Source: Podocnemis expansa (Eukaryota; Chordata; Testudines; Podocnemididae). Taken from it: a stretch of 64,000 bases of DNA. The translations under genes and the position numbers were made by a program. The notes below the pieces were generated by a model. It did not search any database. It was given only the letters and a program-made list of their open reading frames with translations, and had not been told where the DNA came from. This document shows positions 11,534 to 22,439 of this stretch, piece after piece. Every line of letters begins with the position of its first letter. Within the stretch, counting starts at the first letter, position 1. The DNA lies in contig ML681992.1 of the NCBI GenBank assembly GCA_007922195.1, positions 2,226,975 to 2,290,974 on the forward strand, written 5' to 3'.

Positions 11534-11964
11534 TGTTAGAGCACAAAGCTCTGGTAGTCCCCGAGTCGGTCCAAGTGGTCCCAAGACACACAAAGACAGA
11601 GGAGGTCACAAATGCATATATGCTTTATTACCTTACAGAGATCTCGTGGAGCTAGCTCTCAGAGGAGTACAATACCGTGGGTTTTATAGTACAGTCTACA
11701 GAAAAGGGGTAAGGCAGGCACAGAGCCAATCATAATTCAGGGTCGGGGGCTGTATACCTTATATGGCTGGTCACCTCACCTGGGTCAGGGAAGGGTCATT
11801 TCCTAATATGGTGCTTCTGGGCCCATGTGACTGACCTGGAGATGGTGAGGACAGGTGAGATGTGACTACCCTGGGTCCCTGAAATGGTGTCTCAGGACCC
11901 AAAATGGAGTCTGCTGACTCATGCCCCTTCAAAGGTGACGAACTGCTAATTTTCAGAGCCAACA
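11534..11964 (-). repeat. Solo LTR, minus strand, ~431 bp
   Basis: Read on the minus strand it starts TGTTGGCTCTG and ends GTGCTCTAACA, a TGTT..AACA pair as expected for LTR ends. A TATA box (CTATAAAAC, RC of 11681-11689) lies about 55 bases before AATAAA (RC of 11624-11629), giving a short R region, followed by a GT-rich stretch. No internal retroviral sequence adjoins it, so it is a solo LTR. A matching TSD was not found, so the ends are provisional. Confidence 0.65.
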
Positions 11965-13760
11965 CACTATGTCAAATGGCACCAGTTTGCAAAGGAGAAA
12001 ATACCAGCTAGCAAAAACTGAAACATACTTCACCATGGTCAAACAGTGTCACTGACCCCAAATCTCCTCCATGCTGGATGCAGTTGGAGGACTGGGATAG
12101 GATCACCACCTGAAAGAATACTGGGAACCCATGTGACTCTCAGTGCCTCAAGAAATGTACAAAGGGAAAAGATTCAGATTGTAGAATCTGGTCCATTTAG
12201 AATACTAGTTAAAGCAAACCAATTCCACTGGATTTTTCAGATTAACATGCAGGATACCAACAATTTGCAAATATGAGCCTTGTTTTCTGCCTTTTTTGAG
12301 GCTAATGTGAGATTGAAAGGAACAAAATTGATACCTTTGTAATCTCCAGTGGACCTATAATCTTTCCCTTGTCTGCTGTCTAAGCATTAGCCTGTGACAT
12401 GAGTTGAGATGCATCTCTCTTCATTGCCAAGTGTCTGACAAGTACAGTACCTCTATTCTTTACAGCTGAATAGCAGTCTTAAAAAAAAAAAAGTTTAATA
12501 AAATCCTGAAGCATTTGTATTTATATATCTTATGTTAATATAGAGAATCTTTTGACTTACAATGCTGAGCTCAAATACATTTTCTTCTGAGCTCTTAAAT
12601 TCAAAGAGATTGGATTAAACCAAAAAGGATTTGTCCATCACCACAAATTAAATATTTAATATGATAGACAAAGGGAATTCACTCAGATGTATTGATTTTT
12701 GAGAGCTTTTGGCTCCGTAAATCAGGTTTTCTGTTTTTGTAATACTGTAATATGGGATAGCTGATAAAGCTTTACCATGCTTTTACTCATATTAGAATAA
12801 GAAAGCAAAAAGTAATTGCTGTGTGCCACACAAATACAATAGCAATTCTAAATCCATACAGATTTTTTTCTTTTCACCACTCTCCAGATGATGATGATGA
12901 TGATGAATATTATCATTATTATTAGTATTATTTAACAAACTTTAGAGTAGAACTGGAAAAGAGCTGGTGTCCCAGGCAGTTATACAAAACAAACAGGCTC
13001 TTTTTGTTGATTGGAGCCTGGGAGGGGGGGTTAGGCTTGCAAACCTCCCTTCCTCTGTTAGCCTCATGTTATGCTCTCAAAGGTCTAGACTCAAAAGAAT
13101 AAAAAAAAAAGACAGAAAATTCCCCCCAAGGACTTGACCCTCTGTAGTGGACTCAGTGAACCGGTAATATAAAGGGAAAGCCTGAGGCCATGTAAACAGT
13201 CACTGGGGAAGCTCAAGCAGGGAGCCATTAGGGAAAGGTATATTGAGGGTAATGTGAGAACAGCAAGTGAGGGAGGAAACTAAAGACAAAAAAGATGATA
13301 GCTGCATTGACTTCTTTGTCAGAGACACGAACTCTGGCAATCATGTCTCTCTAGGATTGCATAGTAAAGCTTGTGAACTCGCTGATCTTCAACCCACCCA
13401 TCCTGGCTTTGCAAGAGAAAGAAGCCTGAGAACTGCCAAATATTTTATAGCTTTGTATTTGGAGTTTCAGTTGTTTTATTATTAAAGAGTAGAACTAATG
13501 GGGGGAGGAGGCAAGGGAGGGTGAACAAAGAGAAAATGCCAGTCCAGAACAAGGACAGCAGCACAGCTGAGTTCTATTTATCTCCCAAGTGACTTCACTA
13601 CCAATGCTATAATCTAGGATGAGCTTTCCTGTTTTATTTCCCCAAATTATTTCAGAGGAGTGAGAGAGAAATGGTGTGTGGGGGGGGAGACTTGCACTAC
13701 GAAGTTTGGATTCATCTAATACTTGGCAATTTTATAGATCTGGGAGACTTTTATAGAAGT
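11965..13760. other. No gene seen; AT-rich with GAT microsatellite
   Basis: Unique-looking sequence. A short (GAT)n tract lies at about 12888-12907, followed by ATT-rich DNA. Short frames (for example 13267-13485) carry no motifs. Confidence 0.5.
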
Positions 13761-13764
13761 GGCT

Positions 13765-13865
13765 AATTATGACTTTCTGTTTTACAAATGGGGACACTAG
13801 AATGCAGAGAAGGGAAATGCCCTATCTAGGCTCCCTCACTGGACCTGATATATAGCTGGAAGCAA
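13765..13865 (-). repeat. MIR-type SINE fragment, minus strand
   Basis: The order TTTTACAAATGGGGACACTA, GAATGCAGAGAAGGGAAATG, CCCTATCTAGG is the diverged reverse-complement MIR core (normally acaaatggggaaactgaggc and onward). Confidence 0.45.
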
Positions 13866-14107
13866 AAGTCTAATTTGAGTGATTTTAGTGATTCCAGGGC
13901 CATAGGCAAAAGTCAAGGATGCCCTCTCCACCTCACTGCCACCTTGCCAGGGACCCGCACTGCCTCCCTGAAGGCCTCAGTACCTCCCCCCGGGCCTGCC
14001 CCATGCTCCTCCCCAACTACCTTACTTTTTCCCAGCCCCCACTTCACCTGGCTGGCTGAAACTTCAAACGCCTACTCAAGAAACTCCCTAAAACAGCACA
14101 GGAACAT

Positions 14108-15635
14108 ATAAAGACAGAAATACCACCAGAACCACGGCCAGGGATGTTCTATGTACTAAAATCCATAAAAAAGGAAACCCTGGATGCCCCATCATCTCAG
14201 GCATTGACACTCTCACTGCCGGCCTACCTAACTACGTGGACTCCCTCCTCAGACCCTATGTTATCAACATCCCTTGCTATCTTCAAGACACCACGGACTT
14301 CCTGAGGAAAATACAGTCCATTGGAGAACTTCCAGAAAACAACATTCTGGCCACTATGGATGTAGAAGTTCTTTACACCAACATCCCACACAAGGATGGA
14401 TTACAAGCAATTAGAAGAACCATCCTAGATGATGCCACAGCACAGCTTATGACTTTACTTTGTGACTTTGTGCTCACCCACAACCACTTCAGATTTGAGG
14501 ATCATTTATATCTTCAAATCAGTGGCACTGCTATGGGCACCCTCATGGCCCCACAATATGCGAACACTTTATGGCCGACTTAGTACAATGTCTCCTCAAG
14601 TATCATCCCAAAACACCTCTTCTTTACCTATACTATGTTGATGACATCTCGATCATCTGGACATATGGCAGGGAGCCTCTTGAAGATTTTCACAGAGATT
14701 TCAACAATTTCCACTCCAACATCAAAGTGAGCCTGGAACACTCCACACAGGAGATCCACTTTCTCAACACTACAGTACAAATCAGGGATAGACATATCAC
14801 CACCACCCTGTACCAAAAACCTACTGATCAGTATAGTTACCTACATCCTTTGAGCTTCCATCCTAAACACACCACATGAACCACTGTGTACAGCCAAGCC
14901 CTAAGATATAACCGCATCTGCTCTGATCCCTCAGACCGAGACAGAGATCTTGAGGATCTCTATCAAGCGTTCCTGAAACTACAGTACCCACGTGGGGAAG
15001 TAAGAAAACAAATAGACAGAGCTAGACGGGTTCCCTGAAGTCATTTACTACAGGAGAGGCCCAAGAAAGAAAACAACAGAACACCACTAGTCACCACATA
15101 TAACCCTCAAGTCAGACCTCTGCTACAGATCATTAAGGACCTACAGCCGATTCTGAAAGTTGATCCCTCTCTCTCTCAAGCCTTGGGAGACAGACCCATC
15201 CTTGCTTACAGACAGCCACCCAATCTTAAACAGATACTCACCAGCAACTACAGATCTAACAACAGAAGTACTGAAGCAGGCACACACCCCTGCAACAAAC
15301 CACGCTGCCAACTCTGCCCATATATCTGCGCAACAGATCCCATCATAGGTCCTAATCAAGCCTGCTACTCCATCAAAGGCTCATTTACCTGCTCATCTAC
15401 TAATGTGATCTATGCCACCATGTGCAAGAAATGCCTCAACATCTTATACATTGGACAAACAGGACAATTTCTGTGCAAAAGGATATATGATCACAGAGCT
15501 GATATCGGAAATCACAGAACAAAGAAACCAGTTGCTGAGCACTTCCATCTTTCTAATCACTCGATAAATGATTTGTTAATGACTGTCATCAGAGATGTGG
15601 CTGGGACACAGAATCATAGAATCATAGAACCATAG
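14108..15635 (+). pseudogene. PLE reverse transcriptase / GIY-YIG endonuclease, broken
   Basis: In order: an upstream RPGMFYVLKS segment (frameshifted), GCPIISGIDTLTAGLPNYVD, motif A ATMDVEVLYTNIPHKDGL (ends near 14400), motif B GTAMGTLMAPQYAN (about 14525-14566), a frameshift near 14575, then motif C LYYVDDISIIW (about 14630-14663). A TGA stop lies at 15036-15038. The C-terminal frame 15183-15635 holds HPCNKPRCQLC, a cysteine pattern between the two domains, then NVIYATMCKKC and ILYIGQTGQ (15441-15464), the GIY-YIG motif, then a conserved ..KR..DHRADIGNH.. stretch and EHFHLSNHSINDL. The intact protein would nick the target and copy the element's RNA. At least two frameshifts and one stop make this copy inactive. 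Confidence 0.92.
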
Positions 15636-15665
15636 GGTTGGAAGGGACCTCATGAGGTCATCACA
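15609..15665 (-). mobile_element. 57-nt CR1 3'-end insertion inside the PLE
   Basis: The bases AGAATCATAGAATCATAGAA, then GGTTGGAAGGGACCTCATG are the reverse complement of a CR1 3' end. The related PLE at 60180-60210 reads GGGACATCACGACTTC without this block. ACA is duplicated on both sides (15606-15608 and 15663-15665). Confidence 0.75.
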
Positions 15666-15903
15666 TCAAGACTTCAGAGCAACAGCTGAACTCGAATTAA
15701 TATGCAAGCTAAATTCTGTGAAAGCAGGACTTAATCGAGAGTATGGGTTCTTTTCCCATTACAAAAGGTAATTTGATTTCAGGCTTCCCATGGTTTGAAC
15801 CTAACAACTGCTCTGATTTGCTGTTACTGTATGACCTGATCCTATGTTTTACACCCTCTTGCATTTATTTTCATTCCATTCGGTAAATTCATCCATCTTC
15901 GAA

Positions 15904-15944
15904 GCATCTGACGAAGTGGGATTTTCTCCCACAAAAGCTCATGC
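15904..15944 (+). ncRNA. Hammerhead-like ribozyme core in PLE 3' region
   Basis: In order: GCAT (helix I strand), CTGACGA (15908-15914, matching the CUGANGA core), GTGGGA..TCCCAC (helix II, 6 bp), AAAA in place of GAAA (15933-15936), GCTC, then ATGC pairing with the first GCAT. The A for G change is what CpG decay of CGAAA would give. Helix III would be only the palindromic AGCT, so a dimer would be required. The lost G of GAAA argues that this copy is inactive. Hammerhead motifs are known from PLE terminal repeats. Confidence 0.6.
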
Positions 15945-16217
15945 GAAAAATAAATGTTAGTCTTAAAGTGCCACACGACTCCTTGGTTTTTTTTTTGCTG
16001 GACTAGACTAACACGGCTATCCTTTTGGAATGAAACTTCAGGGGCGCTGTCACTCACTGACCTGGTGCTCCTGTCTTGGCCCATATGTGAGCATGCAACA
16101 GATGGCTGGCAGAGAGATTTAAAACAGGCAGCTCCAGTCCAGCCCCATCTTCTGGAATCCATGCCCCTCCCCTGCAGTGTGAGGCCCTGGGCAATTGCTC
16201 AGGCTGCCGCATAGCTA

Positions 16218-18903
16218 AGAGTAGCTAGGCTGATTCCCAGTCCTTCCTATCTTATACTCTTATACTGCTACATACCATCTGAATAACTGAGTGCCTGCTA
16301 TGTAAAACCAATAACAATAGGATAGGAATATTCTCAGTCAAAGTCACTGGGTATCTGGAACATTATTTTTTAGGGATAAAAAATCTACTTGAAATACTTG
16401 ATTGACTGATTATTTGACTGTTGACAGGCAGGGAAGGTAGAGTGTTTAGTGAAGAGTGGATGGATGCACCTTGTATATTTGATTTTGTTTCTTTTTCAGG
16501 TTTTTTCTTTCTGTGGGGGAATGTTTGAATAGATGGGGTGATAATAATATTGTGGGAGTCTGATGCATTAGAAGATACTGCTTCTAAATTTGAACTTAAC
16601 CAAAATCAGAGATTTTCAGTTAGCATTAAGATTTGAGCTCATGTCTAGAAAAAATACATTGAGAAGCAAGAATAAGTGGAGTGGGATGAAAAAAAGACTG
16701 GCATAGGGCCACTATTCAGGGACAAAAAAAAAATCACTAGAATATCTACCACTTTTGCAGTTTTAGTTAAGGCAGTGAGGGAATCAGGAAGAACATATCC
16801 AGATGAAAAACTAGATTCAAAGTTGTCCATAACACGGGAGCTGTCTGCTGCCCCACTTCTTGTGGTTCTACTCACACTGGAGGTTACCATAACTAATACC
16901 ACAGGAAACAGAGAAAGTGATTTAAAAATGTCTCTTCACCTCCTACTGGACAGTTAACTCAACCAGCTATGATGCCAAAAATGCATCCTCTGAAACCTCT
17001 GCAAATTTTTGTAGAATAGGTACCAGTAAATATTGTTTGCTCAAGAGAGTCCCAGGTGGCAGAAGACTGCCACATTGGAAAGCAAATTAAAAACAAAAAC
17101 AAAAACAAAACCAACAACAACAACAACAACAAAAAAACCTTGCCAGGAACAATTGTCCTCCAGAAAGACCTGAAGGAAATAGTATTGCAGAAAGTGGTGC
17201 TGTTCGAAGATCCAAGAAAAAGAGAACTGACCACGCTCCACCTCTCCTTCTCAAAAGAAACCACAAGTAAAACTTTCTTCCAGTTTATTTGAGCTATCTC
17301 CATGCTATACAGGCAGGAAAGTGTGATGTCTTGAGTAGTTAGCAACTGATGATGTTGTTATAGATGGTGTTGTTGCTATAGTTGCTAGATTCCTTTCATA
17401 TCCTGGAAAATGTAGCTGTTTTGCTTCTAAAATTATGAAGCTTTACTTGTTTTTATGACACTTTCCATGAGTATTACTGTTAGCTACTTTTATTTTTCAA
17501 GTATTTTCTGAATGCTCAGGAGGCATCCCATCATATCCTAGCGGTCTGACACTCATTATTGGTGTTAGTTTATTTATCATCTCTGGATCCTAAACCCTAC
17601 AGTTATCTAGGTTAATAGGCATATTGAGAATATCAGTGAGTTCACCATGAGAGCCCTCAAAGGATGTAGGCAAAAAGTCATCACTCTTGATAAACTACCA
17701 TGAATACCCAAAAGAACCTGCTGTTCACAGATATCCAATCCCCTAAAACTCAGCCAATCAGATCAGATACTTGCTACTGAAATTGATGGTGAGTATCTGA
17801 TTCAAAGTCGGTTTCCTTGTTATTTGTAACTGTCATATTGAATTAAATCACATTATACTGTGTCACATCAGTATACAAGATGCCACACAAGCAACATAAT
17901 CCAACATAACAGACAAAATTTAAAGGAGACTGTACAGCACTCATTGCCAGATTAAATCACTTGTAACACATAGTATCAAAGCAAATGAGGGTAGCTTTTT
18001 TCCTGAACTTTTATGTTCTTTGAACAGGGGAACATGAAGATTCACAGCTATCCTATTTACATTCAGCCTTTGACACATCTGCCGTGCCTTATAAATGCAT
18101 ACATTCTAATGCTTATGTTGTTTAATTCATCTCCATATCTTATTCTATTATTTTTCCAATGTTTCTTTATGAAGATAAAGCTTTAAGAACTAGGATTTAT
18201 GAAGAAAATGCACTATGAAATTCTAGGCAAAATTGTGTGCTTGTTACAGCTTTTACTTTTACTTCACACTTTTAAGAGAAGGTTGTCAGCATTTGAAACT
18301 GCTAGTACCATATTAGACTTTGGGTAAACTATGATCATGCTTTTTATTTTTTCATAGGCTGTCAGAATCTCAGAGCCCAGCACAGATACAGAGCTGAATT
18401 TCTATTTTGCTTATGGGCTCAAAAGGGAGTTCCAACTGGTTAGGAATAATTACCAAAGCTGGGAGCACTTGTGGAAGCTGTAGATCAGGGTCAAAGAAGA
18501 AAATGAAAGAATTAATGCTCTCCCCCCCCCATTTAAAAAAGGTTATAAATAATGACAGTTGGCAAAAGTTTTATTTGAGATGTGTGAAGGGCTTTTGTGT
18601 AGGGGACAGAATGGTAGAGACAGTGTTAATAAAATTGTAAAAGAAAAGTCTAAGTTTGAATTTAGAACTCCTTAACATAGCAGCAAAGAGTTTTCCAATT
18701 GGAAGTTTTACATAAATCTAGTTCATTACCCGATACTGTCAATGAGACTTTTTTATACAGCCCTAGACTGTCAATACATCACCTAGGTCAAGTCTGAAGG
18801 ACATTGAACATTATAGTTTAGCTTGTACAATCCCTCCTGATATCAGAGGGACTACTTGTATGAATAAGCACTCACAGATAAAGGGCTATGCATTCTAGAT
18901 CTA
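16218..18903. other. No gene seen; AT-rich, AAC-rich microsatellite
   Basis: Unique-looking sequence. An (AAAAC)n/(AAC)n tract at about 17087-17137 creates spurious lysine/asparagine frames on one strand and valine/phenylalanine frames on the other. Confidence 0.5.
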
Positions 18904-19581
18904 CAGGGCCAGATTTTGGTGTCTGTACACGTTAGGCCAGGGGTGGCCAAACTTAAGGAACTCAAGCGCCACAAAAGTTGATTATTAAACCTTCGAGAGC
19001 TGCACTGAGGCATATAGCCATATATGTTTACCTACTCCAAGTTTAAAATTCATTGCACACTTTAATTTTACTGTAGAAAGAGGACAAATATTGATCCTAC
19101 TAATGTCAGATTCTAATAATTACTTAAGGTTACCAAGAAAACTAGCCCTATACAGTAAAAACTTAGCTGCTGCTCAGTGTAGAAGACTGCAGGCTAGTGG
19201 CGAGCTTTTTAAAATCCCAACCATGCCACACTTCTGTCCACGATCCTGACCCCTTCCTGAACTCTTAGGCTGGGGCTGCTTTCCTAATTGATTTGCTGAT
19301 GTTCTTCCAGGAGCCACAATTTTTCATTCAAGAGCCGCACGTGGCTCCCGAGCCACAGTTTGGCCATGCCTGCATTAGGCACTTTTACTCCGAAATGTGC
19401 AAAAAGAGGGGTAAACGCGAATTGAATTAAGTCAATTGACATGATGCAAACTATTCTAATGTTAAACCACACAATTTTCCTTATTTTTCCTGCTTTTTTA
19501 ATTTTTCCCTCCTTTGTAGACCCTAAAAATTTCATAGGCCCTAGGCACCGCCTACAGCATCTAATGAGAAAGCTGGCACTG
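18904..19581. mobile_element. Outer hAT of a nested pair, exact TSD
   Basis: The element begins CAGGGCCAGATTTT; its right end read on the minus strand is CAGTGCCAGCTTTC. It is flanked by TAGATCTA at 18896-18903 and at 19582-19589, a perfect 8-bp duplication. Without the inner hAT and one copy of its TSD it is only about 235 bp, so it is non-autonomous. Confidence 0.9.
18938..19372 (-). mobile_element. Inner hAT (GGCCAAAC family), 435 bp
   Basis: It begins CAGGGGTGGCCAAACTTA and ends AGTTTGGCCATGCCTG. The TSDs are CGTTAGGC (18930-18937) and CATTAGGC (19373-19380); the one mismatch is CG to CA, consistent with CpG decay. It lies in the opposite orientation to the relatives at 23052, 54975 and 62874. 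Confidence 0.92.
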
Positions 19582-19751
19582 TAGATCTAGCATAATTTAC
19601 ACAAATAATCAAAATAAATTTAAAAGAGCATTTATTAAATTCCCCTCTCTATCGAAAAAGAAACTTCACAGAAATCAGAAACACCCAGCCAAAATAAGAC
19701 ACTTCACTGCACACACTTCTCTGGGTTTGAGAGAACAAACAACACTTGCAA

Positions 19752-20655
19752 ACATTCCAAAAGGGACAGCTGTGTGAGTCTAGTTCAGTAAAACAAACAA
19801 GGAGTCCTGTGGCTTTTAAAAGACTAACAGATTTATTTAGCACATGAGCTTTCCTGGGTGAAAATCCCACTTTGTCAGATGCTTTGAAGATGGGGGAAAC
19901 TTAGAGAGTGAGAGGAAATAAATGCAGGGAACTGTAAAGCATGGAATTAGGTGACACCACAACAGAAAATCAAAGCCATTTTTGAGATTCAAACACTGGG
20001 GAACAGGATATAGAGAAAGATGAGGTCAAATCACATGCTGTAATGAGAGAAAAATCAGAAGTCCCTATTAAGCCTTGAAGCAATGAAATCAAATTCACAA
20101 ATAAATTTGATCTCAGTAGTATCTCTTTGAAGCCTTGATCTGGTATTCATCTCTCTGAGCACCACAATTAGTAGATTGTCAATGGCATGATCAGGAAAGT
20201 TGAAATGCTCACCCACTGGTTTTAGAATGTTGTGATTTCTGATGTCAGATTTGTGCCCATTCATTCTTTTTTTTGCAGAGACTGTCCTGTTTGTCTAATA
20301 CATAAATCAAAGGGGCACTTCTGGCACATGATGGCATAAATCACATTGGTGGACGAACAGGTGATTGAGCCTTTGATGGAGTAGCTGATTTTATTAGGTC
20401 CTGTAATAGTGTGTTGTGGGTGGGTTTTTTTTTGTTTGATTTTTTTGTGCAGATAGGTGGGCAAAGTAGGCAGTGTGGTTTGTTACTGCTTTAATGGTTT
20501 TGTTGTTGAGCCTGTAGTTAGTGGTAAGTATCAGTTTAAGGTTGGGGGGTCTCTGCAAGCGAGGAGAGGTCTGTCTCCCAAGGCTTGAGAGAGTGAGGGA
20601 TTGTCTTGTAGAACAGGCTTTAGATCCCTGATGATGTGCTGTAGATGTCTCAGTG
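19752..20655 (-). pseudogene. Penelope-like element, 5'-truncated, broken GIY-YIG part
   Basis: On the minus strand it encodes a QALGDRP-like segment that is shifted in this copy, then the region before the endonuclease, then SIKGSITCSSTNVIYAIMCQ and CIRQTGQSL (the YIG tripeptide reads CIR here), then GEHFNFPDHAIDNLL. The 3' part follows with a hammerhead-like core and the terminus near 19755. Frameshifts near 20260 and 20400 and the changed YIG residue show it is inactive. It begins next to the 3' remnant of another PLE (20690-20828). Confidence 0.8.
19843..19882 (-). ncRNA. Hammerhead-like core in minus-strand PLE
   Basis: On the minus strand: GCAT, CTGACAA (CUGANGA with G to A, a likely CpG loss), a shortened helix II, GAAA intact (RC of 19850-19853), then GCTCATGT. 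Helix I GCAT/ATGT keeps three pairs plus a wobble. Probably inactive because of the CTGACAA change. Confidence 0.5.
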
Positions 20656-20689
20656 CAAAAGAGTGTGTAAACAGTGACAATTACTTTTT

Positions 20690-20828
20690 TGTAATGTGCT
20701 AACCATTCCAAGTCTCTATTCAGACCATGTCTGATTGTGTCAAGCTTTTTGATTTTTTTTTTTTTTAAATAAGGCAATTTTCAAGTCTGCTGCTGAGTGT
20801 CCATGGAGATTGAAGTGTTCTGCTACAG
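20690..20828 (-). pseudogene. 3' coding end of a split PLE
   Basis: On the minus strand it reads VAEHFNLHGHSAADLKIALF and then KLDTIRHGLNRDLEWLAHY, the C-terminal part of a PLE GIY-YIG protein. The upstream part of the same protein ends at 21611 (…NIHKPV) on the other side of the solo LTR 20829-21610. A T-run (RC A-run) at 20753-20766 lies inside it. Confidence 0.75.
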
Positions 20829-21610
20829 TGTAAGAAGTTGCAGCACTCGACCCACCTGGAGGGTGCTCCCTGGTGGTGGTTCTGGACAATTCATGCTCAA
20901 ATGGTTGCCTCCAGGTGGTCTGTGCTCTGCCTTTTGCCACACTGACTCCTGTCCTGAGTCCGGTCCCAAGACCTTAGCCCTCTGGCTAAGACCACTAGTT
21001 CACCCCTTCTGGGCTTGCGGCCAGTAAAACAGTCTATAGCTCAACTCACTCTTGTCCTAATCACTAAAGCAGTCAATGGCCAGCAATCCTGTGCCACCCC
21101 TGACACCCATTTCACTCTTGGCACACTGGGGGAAACAGGGAGGGGCCTGGACTCACCCACTTCTCCAGGCCTGAGCCCAGGGACCCTAAGTGCATCCACT
21201 GAGCCCTCCGCCTCTCTCCAATCTCTCCACACTAAACCAAATTGACTCCCTGGGCCACTTCCCTGCAGCCCCAGCAACAAGCAGTCTCACCACTGGAGTC
21301 CAGCCAATGTCCACTCTTTGGCTTCCTTGCCCTGGCCCGCTCCACCAGCCACTGCCGGCGTCTGTTCCCCTAGGATTCCCAGCTCAGGTCAGCTCTAAGG
21401 CCTGCTCCCACTCAGAGGTCTCCAGGGTGCTGGCTCCCTCAGCAAGCCCGCTAGTCAGAGTACCTTCCCCTAGCAGATCCCATAGCAGACTGACCCTAGT
21501 TAGCTCTGCTCTACTCCTTCTTATACCAACAGCCCACCCCTGATTGGCCGCTGCCTACACACTCCCTTTTAAACTTGTGTGTGTCGTAGCAGAGCCACTG
21601 CATTGCTACA
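20829..21610 (-). mobile_element. Solo LTR, 782 bp, inserted in PLE coding sequence
   Basis: On the minus strand it starts TGTAGCAATGC and ends AACTTCTTACA, with TGTA..TACA ends. Flanks are CAGTA (RC of 21611-21615) and CTGTA (RC of 20824-20828), a 5-bp TSD with one mismatch. Removing it restores the order KPV-AEHFNL of the PLE endonuclease frame. CCAAT (RC of 21543-21547) and a TATA-like GTATAA (RC of 21521-21526) form its promoter. A related LTR starts near 62738. No internal retroelement sequence is attached. Confidence 0.88.
21521..21547 (-). promoter_or_regulatory. CCAAT and TATA-like elements of the solo LTR
   Basis: On the minus strand GCCAATCAGGGG is followed about 16 bases later by GTATAAG. 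The same order occurs in the related LTR at 62824-62854. The pair suggests an RNA polymerase II promoter of the original retroelement. Confidence 0.55.
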
Positions 21611-22345
21611 TACTGGTTTATGGATGTTGCCTTTTTCAAAGCCCGATTTGTGTCTATTTATCCTTTTGAACAAGGACAGATCGGTTTGGTCAGCGTACAT
21701 GGCAGAGGGACATTGCTGGCAGATGATGGTATATACCACATTAATGGATGTGCAGGTGAATGAGCCCCTGATGGTGTGGCTGATGTGTTTGGTACCTGTG
21801 ATGGTATCACTGGAGTTGACGTGCAGTCACAGTTTGGAATATGGTTTGTTACAGGGATAGGGTCCTGCATTAGTGTTCTTGTTGTGTGGTGTTCAGTTGC
21901 TGGTGAGTGTTTGCTTCGGGCTGGGGGCGGGGGTATCTATATGCAAGGACAAGCCTGGCCCCTCCAAGACGTGTGGGGTCACCTTCTAGCATAGGTTGTA
22001 GATCTTGATGAAGTGTTGGAGAGATTTCAGCTGGTGGCTGTAGGTGATGGCCACTGGTGTTATGTTGTTGTCTTTGTTGGGTCTGTTGTGTAGTAGGTGG
22101 CTCCTGGGTACACAATGGCTCTGTCAATATGTTTTTTTCACTTCCCCAGGTGGGTTTTGTAGTTTTAGGAATGCTTCATAGAGATCTTTTAGGTGTTTCT
22201 GTCTGAGAGATCAGAACAGATCTGGTTGTACCTTAAAACTTAGCTGTAGATGACAGATTGTGTAATGTGTCTTGGGTGGAAGCTGGAGGCATGTAGATAT
22301 ACATTACAGTCAGCTGTTTTTTGGGAAAGTGTTTTTTTTTTTTTA
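21611..22345 (-). pseudogene. PLE upstream part (RT end to GIY-YIG), split by LTR
   Basis: On the minus strand the recognisable pieces are CNVYLHASSFHPRHI (end of the reverse transcriptase), RYNQICSDLSDR, the linker region, then in another frame NVVYTIICQQCPSAMYADQT and HKSGFEKGNIHKPV. These follow the order of the PLE at 14571-15520. Several frameshifts and stops are present. The C-terminal remainder lies beyond the LTR at 20690-20828. Confidence 0.75.
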
Positions 22346-22439
22346 ATGTGTTAATACCTTATTCATAAAACAGTGTTTAAGAAGTGGATTTCTTGTGTGG
22401 ACTGGCATGCGTATACATACCTCTCATCTGTAGTTTCCA

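Larger units (their letters stand above)
14067..16030 (+). mobile_element. Penelope-like element, 5'-truncated, 10-bp TSD
   Basis: The body contains a reverse transcriptase and a GIY-YIG endonuclease remnant, followed by the 3' segment with a hammerhead-like core and the terminal ACTAACACGGCTATCC. TGAAACTTCA occurs immediately before (14057-14066) and after (16031-16040) the element, a 10-bp TSD from target-primed reverse transcription. The element is truncated upstream of the reverse transcriptase core and contains a small CR1 insertion. Confidence 0.9.
13895..16217. mobile_element. Probable hAT split by a PLE insertion
   Basis: The left part (13895-14066) begins CAGGGCCATAGGC after AGTGATTC. 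The right part (16041 to about 16217) contains GAGGCCCTGGGCAATTGCTC and ends near GTAGCTAG before GCTGATTC. Those 8-mers agree at 6 of 8 positions, a weak TSD. Both parts are GC-rich, unlike their surroundings, and they are contiguous once the PLE 14067-16030 and one TSD copy are removed. Confidence 0.45.

Noticed and set aside
12888..12960. Possible regulatory GAT/ATT tract
   Set aside because: Simple microsatellite with no further signal.
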